A stretch of 64,000 nucleotides of DNA from Varroa destructor (Eukaryota; Arthropoda; Arachnida; Mesostigmata; Varroidae): assembly GCF_002443255.2 (NCBI RefSeq), contig NW_019211457.1, forward strand, positions 18,097,983 to 18,161,982, written 5' to 3'. Position numbers and translations under genes: made by a program. The notes below the pieces were generated by a model. It worked only from the letters and a program-made list of their open reading frames with translations. It was not told where the DNA came from and did no database searches. Below, one piece after another: positions 37,801 to 48,800 of the stretch; positions within the stretch are counted from its first letter, which is position 1, and the number at the start of each line of letters is the position of its first letter.

Positions 37801-40732
37801 TTTTCACCAATGTCTAAAAGTATGTAGTTTGTTTTTATTGATTATCTGTAGGATATAACAAGTGTCGGGTATCGCTTCAATAAAACTTTGAGAGTTGCAT
37901 CCTTCTGACATAAAGAGGTGATATTTGGTGAGCTACTGACCCCAACCAGATTCACTACTTTGCGCGCTAATGCTTCTTGTTTTGTTTTTCCTGATATCTA
38001 CAGGGTACTCCGGAAGAGATGCGCCAGCTTGAATTGTGGAAGAAGTTGATCGCGTGGGAGAAATCTAACCCATTACGGTCCGAAGATCTGGCTCTTGTCA
38101 CACGACGAGTGATGTTCGCTTATGAACAGTGCTTACTCTGCTTGGGACATCATGCCGACATCTGGTTGCAAGCTGCTCAATTTCTCGATGAACGGTACGT
38201 ATCAGTTTCATTTTGGATATGGGTCTGTGAGTAAGTGTCTCAATAAGTGCTGGGTCCACATAAAAGAAGCCATGGAATAGATTAAGGTAGCGAATGTTGT
38301 ATTCGTTTTTCTCTAACCAACCTGTGATAACAGTTCTCGAGCTGCTGCAGATCGGGGTGATCCCACGTTGGGACGACAATACGCTGAAGAGGCAGCCACA
38401 ATGTATGAACGTGCAATCAGCGGTCTATTGTGTCGTTGCCAGTTGCTGTACTTTGCATACGCGGATTTCGAGGAAGGTCGTAACAACCACAAGAAAGTCC
38501 ACGATATCTACAATCGTCTAATTGACATTCGCGACTCGGATCCGACATTGGCATATGTACAATATCTAAAGTTTGCTCGGCGAGCTGAGGGCATCAAGAG
38601 CGCTAGACAAGTGTTTAAGAAAGCTCGAGAAGATGAACGGTCCAACCATCATGTTTACGTGGCTGCAGCACTTATGGAGTATAATTGCAGTAAGGTGTGT
38701 ATGTTCTACGTTGACTTTAATTTGCATTACTTGGTGTAACTTGGTATGGAAAAATATAACTTATCTATTCAAAATACTTGAGAAATAGGTTAGATCAATG
38801 TCCATAGGTTAAGACCTGGTTCCCTATTTTATATAAACACTTAAAGCCTAGAAATGAGTATCGATTAGACATTATATAGAAAAGTTTATGTACTAAACCA
38901 CAAACGTGATCTATTTTAGGACAAAACGATTGCGTTCAAGATATTTGAGCTTGGGCTAAAAAAATACGGTGGGAATTCTGACTATGTTCTTGCTTACATC
39001 GATTATTTATCCCATCAGAATGGTAAGGAACTGCTTGTTTCGAGTTAAAACTTTTGCAGTGTAATATATTGTAACATCCGGGTTATTTCATCGCAGACAT
39101 TGAGGATTTTCTATTTGGTTAACTTATAGGTGGTTGACTTAACCTGACAAGTGATATTATTTTTCCAACCTTTTCGCAGATGATTCAAACACCCGAGTCC
39201 TGTTTGAGCGTGTACTCACCTCAGGCCAACTCTCTGCGGAAAAGTCTCTGGATATCTGGAATAAATTCCTGGAGTTTGAATCCCACATTGGTGACCTAAC
39301 CTCAATTCTCAAGGTAGAGAAGCGTCGTGCTGCTGCTATCGAGAAACTCAAAGAATTCGAAGGAAAAGAAACCGCTTTACTTGTTGACAGGTACTCATAT
39401 CTAAATGCATTAAAGTAATACCCCCATAAGCATTTTTGTTAAAAGAGGGGCAATCAGGAAAGTGTTCCCTTGAAAAGGGGAAATGCTTTCAACGGGTATC
39501 TTATGTACCTAGTCATTGTTCTCATTTTTTTTGGCTTCTCCAGGTATCGTTTTCTAGAACTGGTGCCTTGCTCACCGGCTGAGCTAATCACAATGGGCTA
39601 TCGAGAGCTATTGTTGAAAAATAGGGGCGCATTAGCCGGAGGTTTAGTGGCAGGGGCAATTCTCGATGCTGGAGAAGCTCATAAGGAGAAGGTGTTCCGC
39701 CCTGATGTTCTCCAGATGATACCTTTTAAACCTAAACAGGTAAGCGGAACGGTGGGAAAAATGCAGCATTCATGGTTTAAAGCAAAATATAAGGCGTAAC
39801 TGGTTACCTTGTATTGATATACACTATGCTGCTTTCAACTAACTCAGATTCCGCATCTCAGATGGTATTGTGGGGACAGTTGCATATCTTTCCGTCTATA
39901 TGATTTGACTGTGAATTAGAAATACTATTAGTGTTATGCTTTCCTTGCTACATATGTCATTACAAATTTGTTTTAGTTGTGCTAAATTTAAAACAAAGTA
40001 TTATTTGATAATATAAACATGGTTTCCTGTTGCTGTGTTCAGATGTGTCCCAACGGCTCTCATCCTGTCCCAGGAGGTGTGTTCCCAGCGCCACCGGCAG
40101 CCGCCGAATTAATGGTCCGCCTTCCTCCTCCAACGTCATTCAATGGGCCGTTCGTAGCAGTTGACAAACTCATTGACATATTTATGAACATGAATCTGCC
40201 TGAGAAAATGCCCGAACCTGACGCGGCACAGAATGGTGCGTTTGTTGTATTTTTTTTAAATTTTTTTTTCATATTATTAAAAATTCGTGAACGGGCGGAA
40301 ACGNNNNNNNNNNNNNNNNNNNNNNNNNNNNNNNNNNNNNNNNNNNNNNNNNNNNNNNNNNNNNNNNNNNNNNNNNNNNNNNNNNNNNNNNNNNNNNNNN
40401 NNNATAAAGATTTCATGCAATTTCATTAAGCCTACTGCATAGCAATCAAATGAACACGTATTTGTCGGCCTCCATTTTAATATCATTCAGCATACTCACC
40501 TATTTTTTTTAATTTCATGTTTATTTACATCATTTCCATAGGCTTGACTTTGAAGATTTTTGAGCACGTGCTTAAACCCGTCGATTTTGGTCAAGGCCAA
40601 AAACGACCACGAGGAGGAGGCGATAACTCCGACTCAGAAAATGAGGAAAATGGTTTCCCTAATCAACTATCGAATGAGATTTTCCGTTCACGGCAACAGC
40701 GGAAGGTTCAGCAACAACAGCATCAGCAGTAA
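34813..40732 (+). CDS. CSTF3: Cleavage stimulation factor subunit 3 (CstF-77, suppressor of forked), complete
   Basis: Eleven coding exons join in phase: 34813-34818 (only Met-Ser), 36287-36529, 37102-37344, 37586-37780, 38004-38194, 38334-38694, 38920-39022, 39180-39390, 39544-39739, 40043-40235 and 40542-40732. They give 710 residues, close to the about 717 of the human protein. CstF-77 is the HAT-repeat scaffold of the CstF complex; it dimerises, binds CstF-50 and CstF-64, and promotes cleavage and polyadenylation of pre-mRNA in the nucleus. Diagnostic stretches include [82 protein letters not shown] and KETALLVDR. The C-terminal Pro-rich region ([12 protein letters not shown]) and the KRPR stretch are present. 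The tail ends in a Gln/His-rich extension after RSRQQRK. The start rests on ATGTCG|GTAAGT, matching the conserved Met-Ser and phase 0. A 100-base gap lies inside the last intron and removes no coding sequence. Confidence 0.95.
34819..36286 (+). other. CSTF3 intron 1 (1.5 kb)
   Basis: Phase 0 intron between the Met-Ser exon and the first HAT-repeat exon, with donor GTAAGT and acceptor TTCTTATAG. A short (TA)n run lies near 35003-35014. I see nothing else in it. Confidence 0.75.
36530..37101 (+). other. CSTF3 intron 2
   Basis: AT-rich 572-base phase 0 intron with donor GTTAGC and acceptor GCATTAG. No other feature is visible. Confidence 0.8.
40236..40541 (+). other. CSTF3 last intron, with assembly gap
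   Basis: Phase 1 intron with donor GTGCGT and acceptor TTTCCATAG. Positions 40304-40403 are exactly 100 N, the usual placeholder for a gap of unknown length. The flanking exons join in phase and in register with the family, so coding loss is unlikely. Confidence 0.85.
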
Positions 40733-40925
40733 AGAGACGTCTGTTGATCATTTACCTTTTATCTATCTGAGGTTTGTTTTTAGCGTTATTTTCTCTACAC
40801 CCAAGCATTCCATGGATCTTCGCTATTTCCACTGATCAGCAAATGCGTGTGTATGACTGTTAAAAAAGTCAGATGTCTTCTGAGCAAAAAGCGAAAAGTA
40901 TTGAACGAGTACATTCAATATATTT

Positions 40926-41147
40926 TTACCCACCTAAAGCTAAGTCTCTTGACACGAAGCAATAGGTGTTCGACTCCGTTCGACAGAAAACCTTACATTC
41001 GAGCCATAGTAACCCCGGGAATTTGAAGGAAGACCCGTGATCATGATGACTATGGTGGTGATAGCTATGTTGATGACCCCGGTGATAGCCGGTGAACATT
41101 ATATGCAGAAGGTAAATGAGGACAGCTAGGCACTTCTGCCAAAACAT
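40926..41147 (-). CDS. Candidate small secreted His-rich peptide
   Basis: A 73-codon frame begins with a hydrophobic leader of about 20 residues (MFWQKCLAVLIYLLHIMFTG), typical of a signal peptide. A His-rich stretch (HRGHQHSYHHHSHHDHG) follows, then a segment with three Cys. It lies tail-to-tail with CSTF3 and opposite its 3' UTR. The donor-like GAAT|GTAAGG at 40996-40995 might splice the frame after about 50 codons instead of letting it run to the stop at 40926. Secreted His-rich peptides are known in arthropods as antimicrobial or metal-binding molecules, but no specific family is recognised. The His run comes from a loose CAT/CAC repeat, so this may be chance. Confidence is low. Confidence 0.3.
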   Translation of the reverse strand: MFWQKCLAVLIYLLHIMFTGYHRGHQHSYHHHSHHDHGSSFKFPGLLWLECKVFCRTESNTYCFVSRDLALGG

Positions 41148-42668
41148 TTCATTTAGAATTATAAAAAATTACAGCGAACTCGCTGATCGGACGCTTAGCA
41201 TCAGTGCGAAAAGATTCGAATGCCATTATTTCGAGCAAAAAACTCTTTGAGTATGTGACTGTGTATATATAACGCCTCAGAGTGCGCATTTGACAAGGTG
41301 CGTATGTATGTCTTGAGAGATTCTAGCTTCAACTGTAGGTCTTTATTAAATCGAAGTTCTAGTACAGACGAAGATGACTGTTGAACAGTGGTTACATTAA
41401 TTATTGCTGTTCGGTTGCTCTAGATGACAGTGTGATGAATTGAAGTAATTTGGATTGGTATTATTACTATTATTGTAGTTTTGTTAAGTTAATATCATTT
41501 TTTGGCAAGATAATGCTAATTTATAAGTTCTACACGAATATCATTATGAGAATGAAGGAATCATCGCTACATATCGGCATTATCACAGCAACGAGTAGTA
41601 ATTCTTGCATCAAAGACATATATATACATATATGTATATATCAGAAGTAAGTTAAAGTATTGCGCAGGAGCACGTAAATAAAAAGAACAGGGAAAATATA
41701 CGAGGAAATGTTAACGCATGGGACACATATGAACGTTGAAAAGTAAAGTGCTTATGGCAATATAAATGGAATCATATTTGTATATGTATATAGAGAATAA
41801 ATTCCAGCAAGTACAGTATCATGTATAAGAAAATGTGCTGTGAATTAATTTACACTTCAAGTGATTGAGGTTATTTACTTTAAATGTCTCATGCATCATG
41901 AACCTAACCTAACCCTCTCTATTCCTATTATTTACATACTATTGTCAAATTTAGTTTTTCAACAGCAAAAAAAGTAGTAAACATAAATCAGTAAGACTTC
42001 GTAAACGAGAAGTGTTATCATCGAATCTTACCACTGACGGTAGAAGTTAGAAAATCACTTGATTCGTGAATTCGAAAATGTAATTCAAGACCTTCGCTCC
42101 AAGCTGAGAACAATTGATAGGCTTCTCTTCAATACAATATTTAAACTTTAACAAAACAAGATATTTTAGGTCTAGAACAGATTGTTCATCGTTTCAATAG
42201 AAACACTTCCATCAGCGACTAACAGTAGATTTATAAACGAAAAGTTAGTTGCCTTGGTATTAGTTCTGCCTTTTAACTTAAAGGTATTCATGCATGGCTC
42301 CCTAACTGAACGTAAAGGTTGATTGTAATTTAAATGATGCTCTAGTCAATGAGTGGTAACATTACCGATACTTTGCGTTCTTTGAACCCCGTCTACGCCG
42401 ATACCCCCACAATGGGCAATTATAGCACGTGTGGCACGGTAATATAATTATTCGTATAGGAATAGTATGACATGCTGTTCATAAGGCACGGGTCAGGATG
42501 AGTAAGTCATTTTGCTTAATGCGAATGCGTTCACGTCTTACGTCGAAGACACTGGCACTTAGTCGGAAGTACCATTTCTTTAAAAGGTAATATTTTGTCG
42601 ATAATTTTGTGCCATCATAATATGGCAAACGAAATAAAAATTGTTTAATTTAATTTGACAGAGTGAGT
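41148..42668. other. Intergenic / CSTF3 3' flank
   Basis: AT-rich, no exon recognised. An AATAAA at 41677-41682 on the plus strand is one of several possible CSTF3 polyadenylation signals. Short TA runs occur near 41622-41640. A CCTAACCTAACC stretch near 41903 has only two units. Confidence 0.5.
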
Positions 42669-42674
42669 TTTATT
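42669..42674 (-). promoter_or_regulatory. Candidate polyadenylation signal of the HMGA-like gene
   Basis: Minus-strand AATAAA about 165 bases past the stop codon. A second AATAAA overlaps the stop itself at 42838-42843 and is less likely to be used. It is inferred from the hexamer alone. Confidence 0.35.
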
Positions 42675-42838
42675 TAGTTGTCTATTCCGATGTATTGCAG
42701 AAGTTCAGATTGCGTTGTGATCACATTGTCCTTCTTTTCAGCGGCTCGTGATTTCTGTTTTTGTTAAATGCTCGAGGACATCAGGAATACCAACGTCCTA
42801 TCTGTCCTATGCGATGATTGGATATATCTGATCATCGT

Positions 42839-44519
42839 TTATTCCTGACCGTCATCGTCTTCAGATTTCTCCTCTTTCTTAGCTTTCGGCTTTCGTCCTC
42901 GTTTCTTACCGGAGCCCTTAGGTCGGCCACGGGCCTTCTTACCACCCGAGCCACCACCCGAAGGCTATAAAAGCATCACACAGATAAATTAAAAATAATT
43001 CAGTTTTTGCGATCATTAAAGTTGTAATGCATTCTGAAGCATTTAATAATGTCCTCCATCGTGGAATACAGAGGCACAATTTTTTAGTAGGACCGGATAT
43101 GACCAACAGTTAACCACTATGAATCTTAACAATAGTGATTGAGCTTTTATTGTTTATCGGGAGAACTACGAGACGAAATAGTTTTCGACGCTGGAATCAC
43201 CACCTCGAAAACGAGCGAACCACAAATCAGACCGTGCAATAGGCTATAGTATTAAGTCCGTGTACCCCACAAAAAAGGCCTTTAAGAACTTGGATTGCAT
43301 TCAGCTTTTCCTAAAAGAGAGCTTCAAAACCGACCTAAAATACACATCTGAGATTTTTATTTTTGGAACTTGTGCAACTTGTGTGAAACGTGTAATCGCG
43401 TCGAACACGCCGCCAAAAGCCGAAACACAACAAGTATAGAGAAGAACCGCTCTTCTCCCCTCGCTCAAGTTTGTTCTGGCGCCAAAATTTGAACCGATTC
43501 AAAATCCACGGTGAACTTATGAAACAACTCAGCAGCGAGCTGTGGGCCGTACAGGTGGCGCTATCTGCGTTCACCATGTTTTCTATTATAAAGCATTTTC
43601 TGCATATCGAATAAAAATGTTCTGAAGGAATTTTCATCTCGAGCGCAACATGATTATATTCAACCCAGACACCGCGCCTCCGGATTACCACCTGTTTAGA
43701 TGAATGCAGCATGGCTTGGCAAGCAATTGGTTTGAAGCGTTACTTTGTTTTATTTTTGATCCTTGTAGTCCTATTTGTTGTTTTTCTAGCGCTGAAGTAG
43801 TGGTAAAGCCATTATGTCGAATGTGCGTGTTTTCGACGCCCATTTTGCCCGAAAAACAACAGCTGTCATAGGTAAGCCTTGCATTAAGAATGCGGCTTAC
43901 GCGTCATAGATTAATAGATCACCGAGGTCAAACATCAAATTCTATGACGTACAGTATCATATGGAAACTATATAATTAGATAACTTTAGCCCAGTGGCTA
44001 GTCTATACAGTATCTGATCACTGCCGTAGGGTCTTATTGTAACCATGTGAATGCCGACACTGTGACCGCGCTGGTGAGGGAAGGTGCGTCGGCGAGGGCA
44101 GACAACATGGCGGATGCCTGCCGTACTTAACAGCAGTAATATTTTGTACTTGGGTAGGATTTATTTTTCGGCAAAATCGTTTATAATGATCATTCGGCAT
44201 AGCAGTAAAATTAAGAACAAAAATTAAAAAACACAATCATTACTCGCTTTATAGAAAACAATACCTAACAGCAGATGTCAACGGGTATTCTACTTAGCCA
44301 AGTATGGTCCCGAAAGAATATATAAAATTAAAGTTAACGAAAAGTTTACAATTCGTGCCGGGTCAAGTTTTTTAGCAAAAATTAGCTATTTTTGTGCGCA
44401 AATGTTCCCAAGATATTTACCGCCTTGCGTTTTGTGGGGGCCTTATCCGAGTCAGGCTTCTTCGGGCGACCCCTGCGCTTCTTCTCCGCTGCAGCCGACG
44501 CACCCTCGCTGTCAGACAT
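42839..44519 (-). CDS. Small AT-hook (HMGA-like) chromatin protein, two coding exons
   Basis: Exon 44519-44421 (33 codons) joins exon 42964-42839 (41 codons plus stop) in phase 0, with donor GTAAAT and acceptor TTTTATAG, giving 74 residues. The protein starts MSDSEGASAAAEKK and carries three AT-hook-type motifs: RRGRPKK (15-21), ARGRPKG (44-50) and KRGRKPK (54-60). It ends in an acidic tail, SEDDDGQE. This order, size and charge pattern match HMGA (HMG-I/Y) proteins, which bind the minor groove of AT-rich DNA and act as architectural chromatin factors. The start codon directly follows a good acceptor (TTTCCCGCAG|ATG), so a non-coding exon lies upstream, probably the GC-rich one ending at 45013. 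Both exons are too short to stand out in ORF scans. An additional internal exon in the 1.46 kb intron is possible but not needed. Confidence 0.85.
43711..43800 (+). CDS. Candidate micropeptide, 29 residues, single membrane helix
   Basis: ATG at 43711 opens a 29-codon frame ending TAG at 43798-43800. The product starts MAWQAIGLKRYF, then has an almost purely hydrophobic stretch (VLFLILVVLFVVFLALK), the layout of a tail-anchored transmembrane micropeptide. It lies on the plus strand inside the intron of the HMGA-like gene, just upstream of a second ATG whose frame ends at a strong donor (43814-43871), so it may be an upstream ORF of a longer transcript. A competing short frame starts at 43702. 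The T-rich base composition alone can produce Phe/Leu/Val runs, so translation is unproven. Confidence 0.3.
   Translation: MAWQAIGLKRYFVLFLILVVLFVVFLALK
43814..43871 (+). CDS. Candidate first coding exon of an unidentified plus-strand gene
   Basis: ATG TCG AAT GTG begins 19 codons (MSNVRVFDAHFARKTTAVI) ending in phase 1 at G|GTAAGC, a strong donor. No continuation is certain. One acceptor with a good pyrimidine tract (TTACACTCTCAG at about 45536) gives an in-phase open stretch of about 65 codons, but that sequence is GC-rich and of low complexity and may be promoter DNA. No protein family is recognised. The candidate gene would overlap the HMGA-like gene in antisense. Confidence 0.25.
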
Positions 44520-45013
44520 CTGCGGGAAAAAAATACAACTTTCGTAAATTTTTGCTCAAATTCGCATTTTAATGGCATTATTCCTAGTGGCCTAGTGGAT
44601 TTTTCCACACATCTTTTCAGCGGCTAGGAAGTCAGCAACACTATCAACAGATTTTTTTCTCTTAATGGTCCGCCATTTTGCTACTGGTCAACTGCGGAAT
44701 TTTGCTCGGTTTCCACAAATTTTTCTCAAGTTTGCCACCAAAATAGGTCAATACTACCGGCAGTTGGCTAGCTTGACGCAAACTGTCATAGCTATCCGAC
44801 GCCTACAGCTTAGCACAATAAAACATTTCTAGGCCTACCGCAACCCCATTTACTTTGGGTGTTTCTGCAAAAATAAACACCTCTTTCGATTTGTTTTGTG
44901 ACTAGAACGGACTAAAAAAATTCCCCCAACCGAGGTCAATTTTTTGGCATATGGGGCATGAAAATTCTGACTAAAACGTTAAATATTGGAATTTTTTCTG
45001 ATTGTCACTTACC

Positions 45014-45890
45014 GTGATCCGCAAGCTAGATCAGTTCCGACGACGAACTCCGCTCCGGGCTACCTTAGCTCGCGGAGCGCAAGCTTAGCCAGCCGCGCTG
45101 ACGACAACAGCCGCGGTGGCAGGAGCAGCACTTGGCCCCCTTCAATAGAGGCACCCGCGCGAGCCGCCCTTGCGCTCCTCTCTGGAGTCACAAAGCCCCT
45201 GCCGGTCACCCATTACCTCACCACTCTTTACAGTGACCCCCCACATCCCCAGACCCTCCTTACCGAGTGTCTCTATGATTCTTTCCCTAGGGTGTCAGCA
45301 TGGCGCCGGATCTTGTAGAACCACTGCAGACAGCGCCCCCATAATCTCCCTTTTCGTAGGAGGAAGCATGACGATGTGGCGGAGCATCTGCCGATGGTGG
45401 AGCATCTGCCGAGAAGTGCAACCAGCGCCCTCCCTTACCCTCGATTTTCAACGGGACTTTCAGCTAGATCTGGAGTGGACTGGATGAACGAGCAGTGCTA
45501 AAACCGTCTGCGTCTCCTTTTAACTTACACTCTCAGGTGCAAGCGGTTCGAATGAGCCGGTCACTACCGGCAACTGCTCGCCGACAAGCAGAACTAGCTC
45601 ACCTAGCCGCCTGGTCGGCCGCTCCACTCGTGTTGCACTTAGTGGCGAGGCCGGTGTTCACTCTCCCCATTTTTTCTGTCCGCCTGCTCGTGGCGCCGTT
45701 TCGACACCTCGACGGAATAAGCAGCCGCCATCGTAATTGCGACAGTAACAGCCGCCTCGGCTGCGTGCCCCCGTCTTTGTTCACTTACGCATTAAGTTCG
45801 ATGAATGTGGTATTTAAGGTTGTCGTACAGCGTAAGGGGAAGGCAAGCTCGAGCGGCAGCAACACAATGACGCAAAGCTCGAGCTAGGCG
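45014..45890 (-). promoter_or_regulatory. GC-rich promoter / 5' non-coding exon of the HMGA-like gene
   Basis: On the minus strand GATCACG|GTAAGTGAC at 45013/45012 is a near-consensus donor that can feed the acceptor just before the HMGA-like start codon. The DNA behind it, to about 45890, is GC-rich, CpG-containing and free of convincing coding exons, as expected for a promoter with an untranslated first exon. Long frames on both strands here are GC artefacts. It might also drive or receive a plus-strand transcript. The transcription start was not located. Confidence 0.45.
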
Positions 45891-48800
45891 TCACAATAAA
45901 AGTTCTTTTCACTAATTTACCATCAACCATGCTTCTCGCTCGATGTTACGATGACAACGATCGTCTCGAAAGCAGAAGAAGTAGCAATGTTAAGCCACGC
46001 GTTTTGTTGCAGTACTGGAATATAAATCCCCCTTAGAGGAATCGGAGAATGCCTCGACAGTAGATGTATTCTCTCACAAATATGGACACTTATTTGACAG
46101 TTAATGAAGGTTAATGGCATCAGTGTAGCAGTTAGCAAGCGGTACGGCAGCGTGCTGTGTTGGTAAATGAGTTCCGTTGACGACGTGATTCCGCCATTCC
46201 ATTTGCAGACTAAAGACACTTCTTCATCATTTTTTTAGCCCGGGCGCGCACTGTAACCCAGTCAACTAACGAGTTATCAAGCACCAACATACCTGCACAA
46301 GCTTATGATAGAATTTCATATGAAGATGGAAGCAGAGCTGTATTCAATTTGCCGCCCATTGACGTCCATAGACGCAGCAAATGGTCTGGAGCATCAAAGA
46401 TTTAGCGAGCATGTTTCTTTATTGCCGTTCACTAAAGAGCTTGAGTCATATCGTCTGTAACGTAGGATTTCCTTGCTTCTCTGAGTGAAAAATCAGACAT
46501 TTGTTGGACCCCTTCTAGCCAAGGGAAGCGACGATGCCAAGAAAAAAACAGCCTTGTAAGCAAATAGCTACTGTACTCTTTAGAGGCAATGTGTTGTAAG
46601 AGCCTTTTGATCTGGATTCAAGCTAACGACCTAGTAGCCGCCTATTCTACTTTTGTTGGAGGTCTCCGATGGGGTCTATTTTCTGTCGCTACAACTTAAC
46701 CTGCTTGAGACTTAGATCTGATAGCTGAAGGGATACATTGTACGAGGGGGCTTGGGCTATCGCCGCATAGGAAAGTCTGTAAATTAGATAGTGGTGACAG
46801 AGGGGAATCAAGTAACATTCAGATTACTGGTCTCTGATGTACAATCTGGCTTTGATGTCTGGTTTCGTGACGCCATTTGCCTCTTTTCCTGGTATTTGGT
46901 TTCTTTGTCCGAATTAAACAAATTTTGACATTAGGGTACTCAACTTTCGGAAGCTCAAGGATGAATTTGTAAAGATTTTAAAAAACATCACAGTAAATTA
47001 GATCCGTGCTATAGGCTAAATATAATTAAAAGTGAAACAAAAGTGTTTTAGATAAACATTGAAACAAAAAGTTTATTTGCTCCTTCGTTAGGAGCGAAAG
47101 AGATAGAAACTGAGAACTGTACCCTTTTTTTGAGAGGCGGCGCCGTTTGGTATATCTAAATGATCAAAGTTGTGCCTGGTCATTGAATATTGGTTCAGGT
47201 GTACGCCTGCGTCGAATCGCTGACATCAACCAGTCTGTTCCTGAAATCTGTATTAGCACACGCACTATTCAAGTTAGGAATAATGTGTCGCAAATTTGAG
47301 TGGAATCACCTGCCCCTAACAAATTTAAAATGTTTTGAGAAGCTTTAAAGGCAGTAGCGCTTGTTTTAGTGTTCGAATATGGGTTTTTCCAAGACCCTTT
47401 GGCAGGAACTTTTGTCATAAACTATTTCTCTATTTTCCTTTAAAGGACCGACGGTCTTTATGAGAACCTACAATAGGATGAGCTATGTGTAACATGTCTT
47501 TTTATAATTATTTAACCATTTTATTTGCGACAATGCATATTTCTGAAAGTAGCCAATGGTAATAGCAATATGAAAGACGGCATGTCGGGAAGTTAGTTGA
47601 GGCTGGCGTTCCCACTCATACCAACCTAACTTTTCAACACAAGCTGAATATATTATGTTAGCGATTTTTATTATACAAAAAGCTTCGTTTCCATTTCTCA
47701 TTTATTAGGTGCTTACTAAGACATCACCGTAATATTTTCAGCTCACCGTCTCTAATCATTTCCAATTGCAAGTGACCGCTTAGGATTTGATCCTCAGCTA
47801 AGTGTATTAGCTTCTGTTAATTTCACTACTTGCTAATGCTAACCGTCTGAATAGAATCCCAATCCGTGCTGTAATATGGCTCTTCATTTTATTTTAGGCA
47901 ACTTATATGGCCTTGGAAACGGTCTTAGTGAGAAAAGATTTAGGCTCATTTAAAACAAAAACCCACATAAATATGTGCATCGTTTTTTGCAACAAAATTC
48001 TTATGTGCCAAGTTAGGCTATATTTCCAGAGACTACAACAATGTCCACATGTTTTTTCCAAATAAAATTTCCACCGACGTTGTCCTAACAAAAACATAGT
48101 TCTGCCCCAACGCTTTTATGCCCAGGCTCGCCAAGGTTATATTAGAACAACGAACATAATCTACTTTTTTCTGCATGGAGCAAATCAGTTGAATGATAGG
48201 TCTCGTTTGAAAGAAAAGTTTTCGCAATAGCATTCAATGCCAGGGAACAACTACTTTAGCACTTTTTATAATGCCAAATGTTTACTATAATCTCCACAAT
48301 TATGTGGTTCCATGCATTAACAACACTGTGCTGTTTTCTTCTGTTCTATGACTCTTTCTTTGCCGCCGCAGATTCTCTTTTGAATGACATTCTCAACTGA
48401 AGTTTACACAGTACAGAAGTTTGAACAGGATTGCCAGACTTCTTTCTTTTTGTTTCGTATACTCGTAATTCGGGTACTTGACCCGCATTATTGGTCATGC
48501 GCATTAAAAGCGATGTTTTACTAGCTAAGGCTTCTGCACAGTGTTTTTCTAACGCGATTATTTGCACATAATTTTTTTAAGGATTAGGTGATTTTTCGGT
48601 TGTTTTCAGTAGTATTTATGTCGTTCAGATATTTACAATTCATCATGCAGCGTATCTTTTCTCCATCGTGTGTTGATTAGATACCAAGTAGCATGTTTTA
48701 TGAAATGTTATATTTGCCGTGTTAGCTTTTTAAGAGATCTAGAGGAGACCTAGTGAATTCTAACGGCAAAAATATTATCCTGATTTTTTTCCAGAGGATA

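Noticed and set aside
38098..38379. 93-codon minus-strand frame
   Set aside because: It overlaps CSTF3 coding exons whose plus-strand reading is clearly the real one.
40304..40403. Possible missing CSTF3 exon inside the N run
   Set aside because: The exons on either side join in phase and in register with the family, so the gap most likely holds only intron.
41900..41920. CCTAACCTAACC, like the arthropod telomere repeat TTAGG
   Set aside because: Only two units in the middle of the window; chance occurrence.
44394..44627. 77-codon plus-strand frame
   Set aside because: It is the shadow of HMGA-like exon 1, where the minus strand encodes an AT hook with a start codon and proper splice sites.
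45495..45887. 130-codon plus-strand frame
   Set aside because: It lies in a GC-rich promoter-like region, is Ser/Ala/Arg-rich without a domain, and is crossed by a better acceptor in another frame.
48346..48567. 73-codon minus-strand frame with Lys/Arg-rich end
   Set aside because: Begins at a non-ATG codon, no convincing acceptor and no family; kept only as a note in the intergenic entry.
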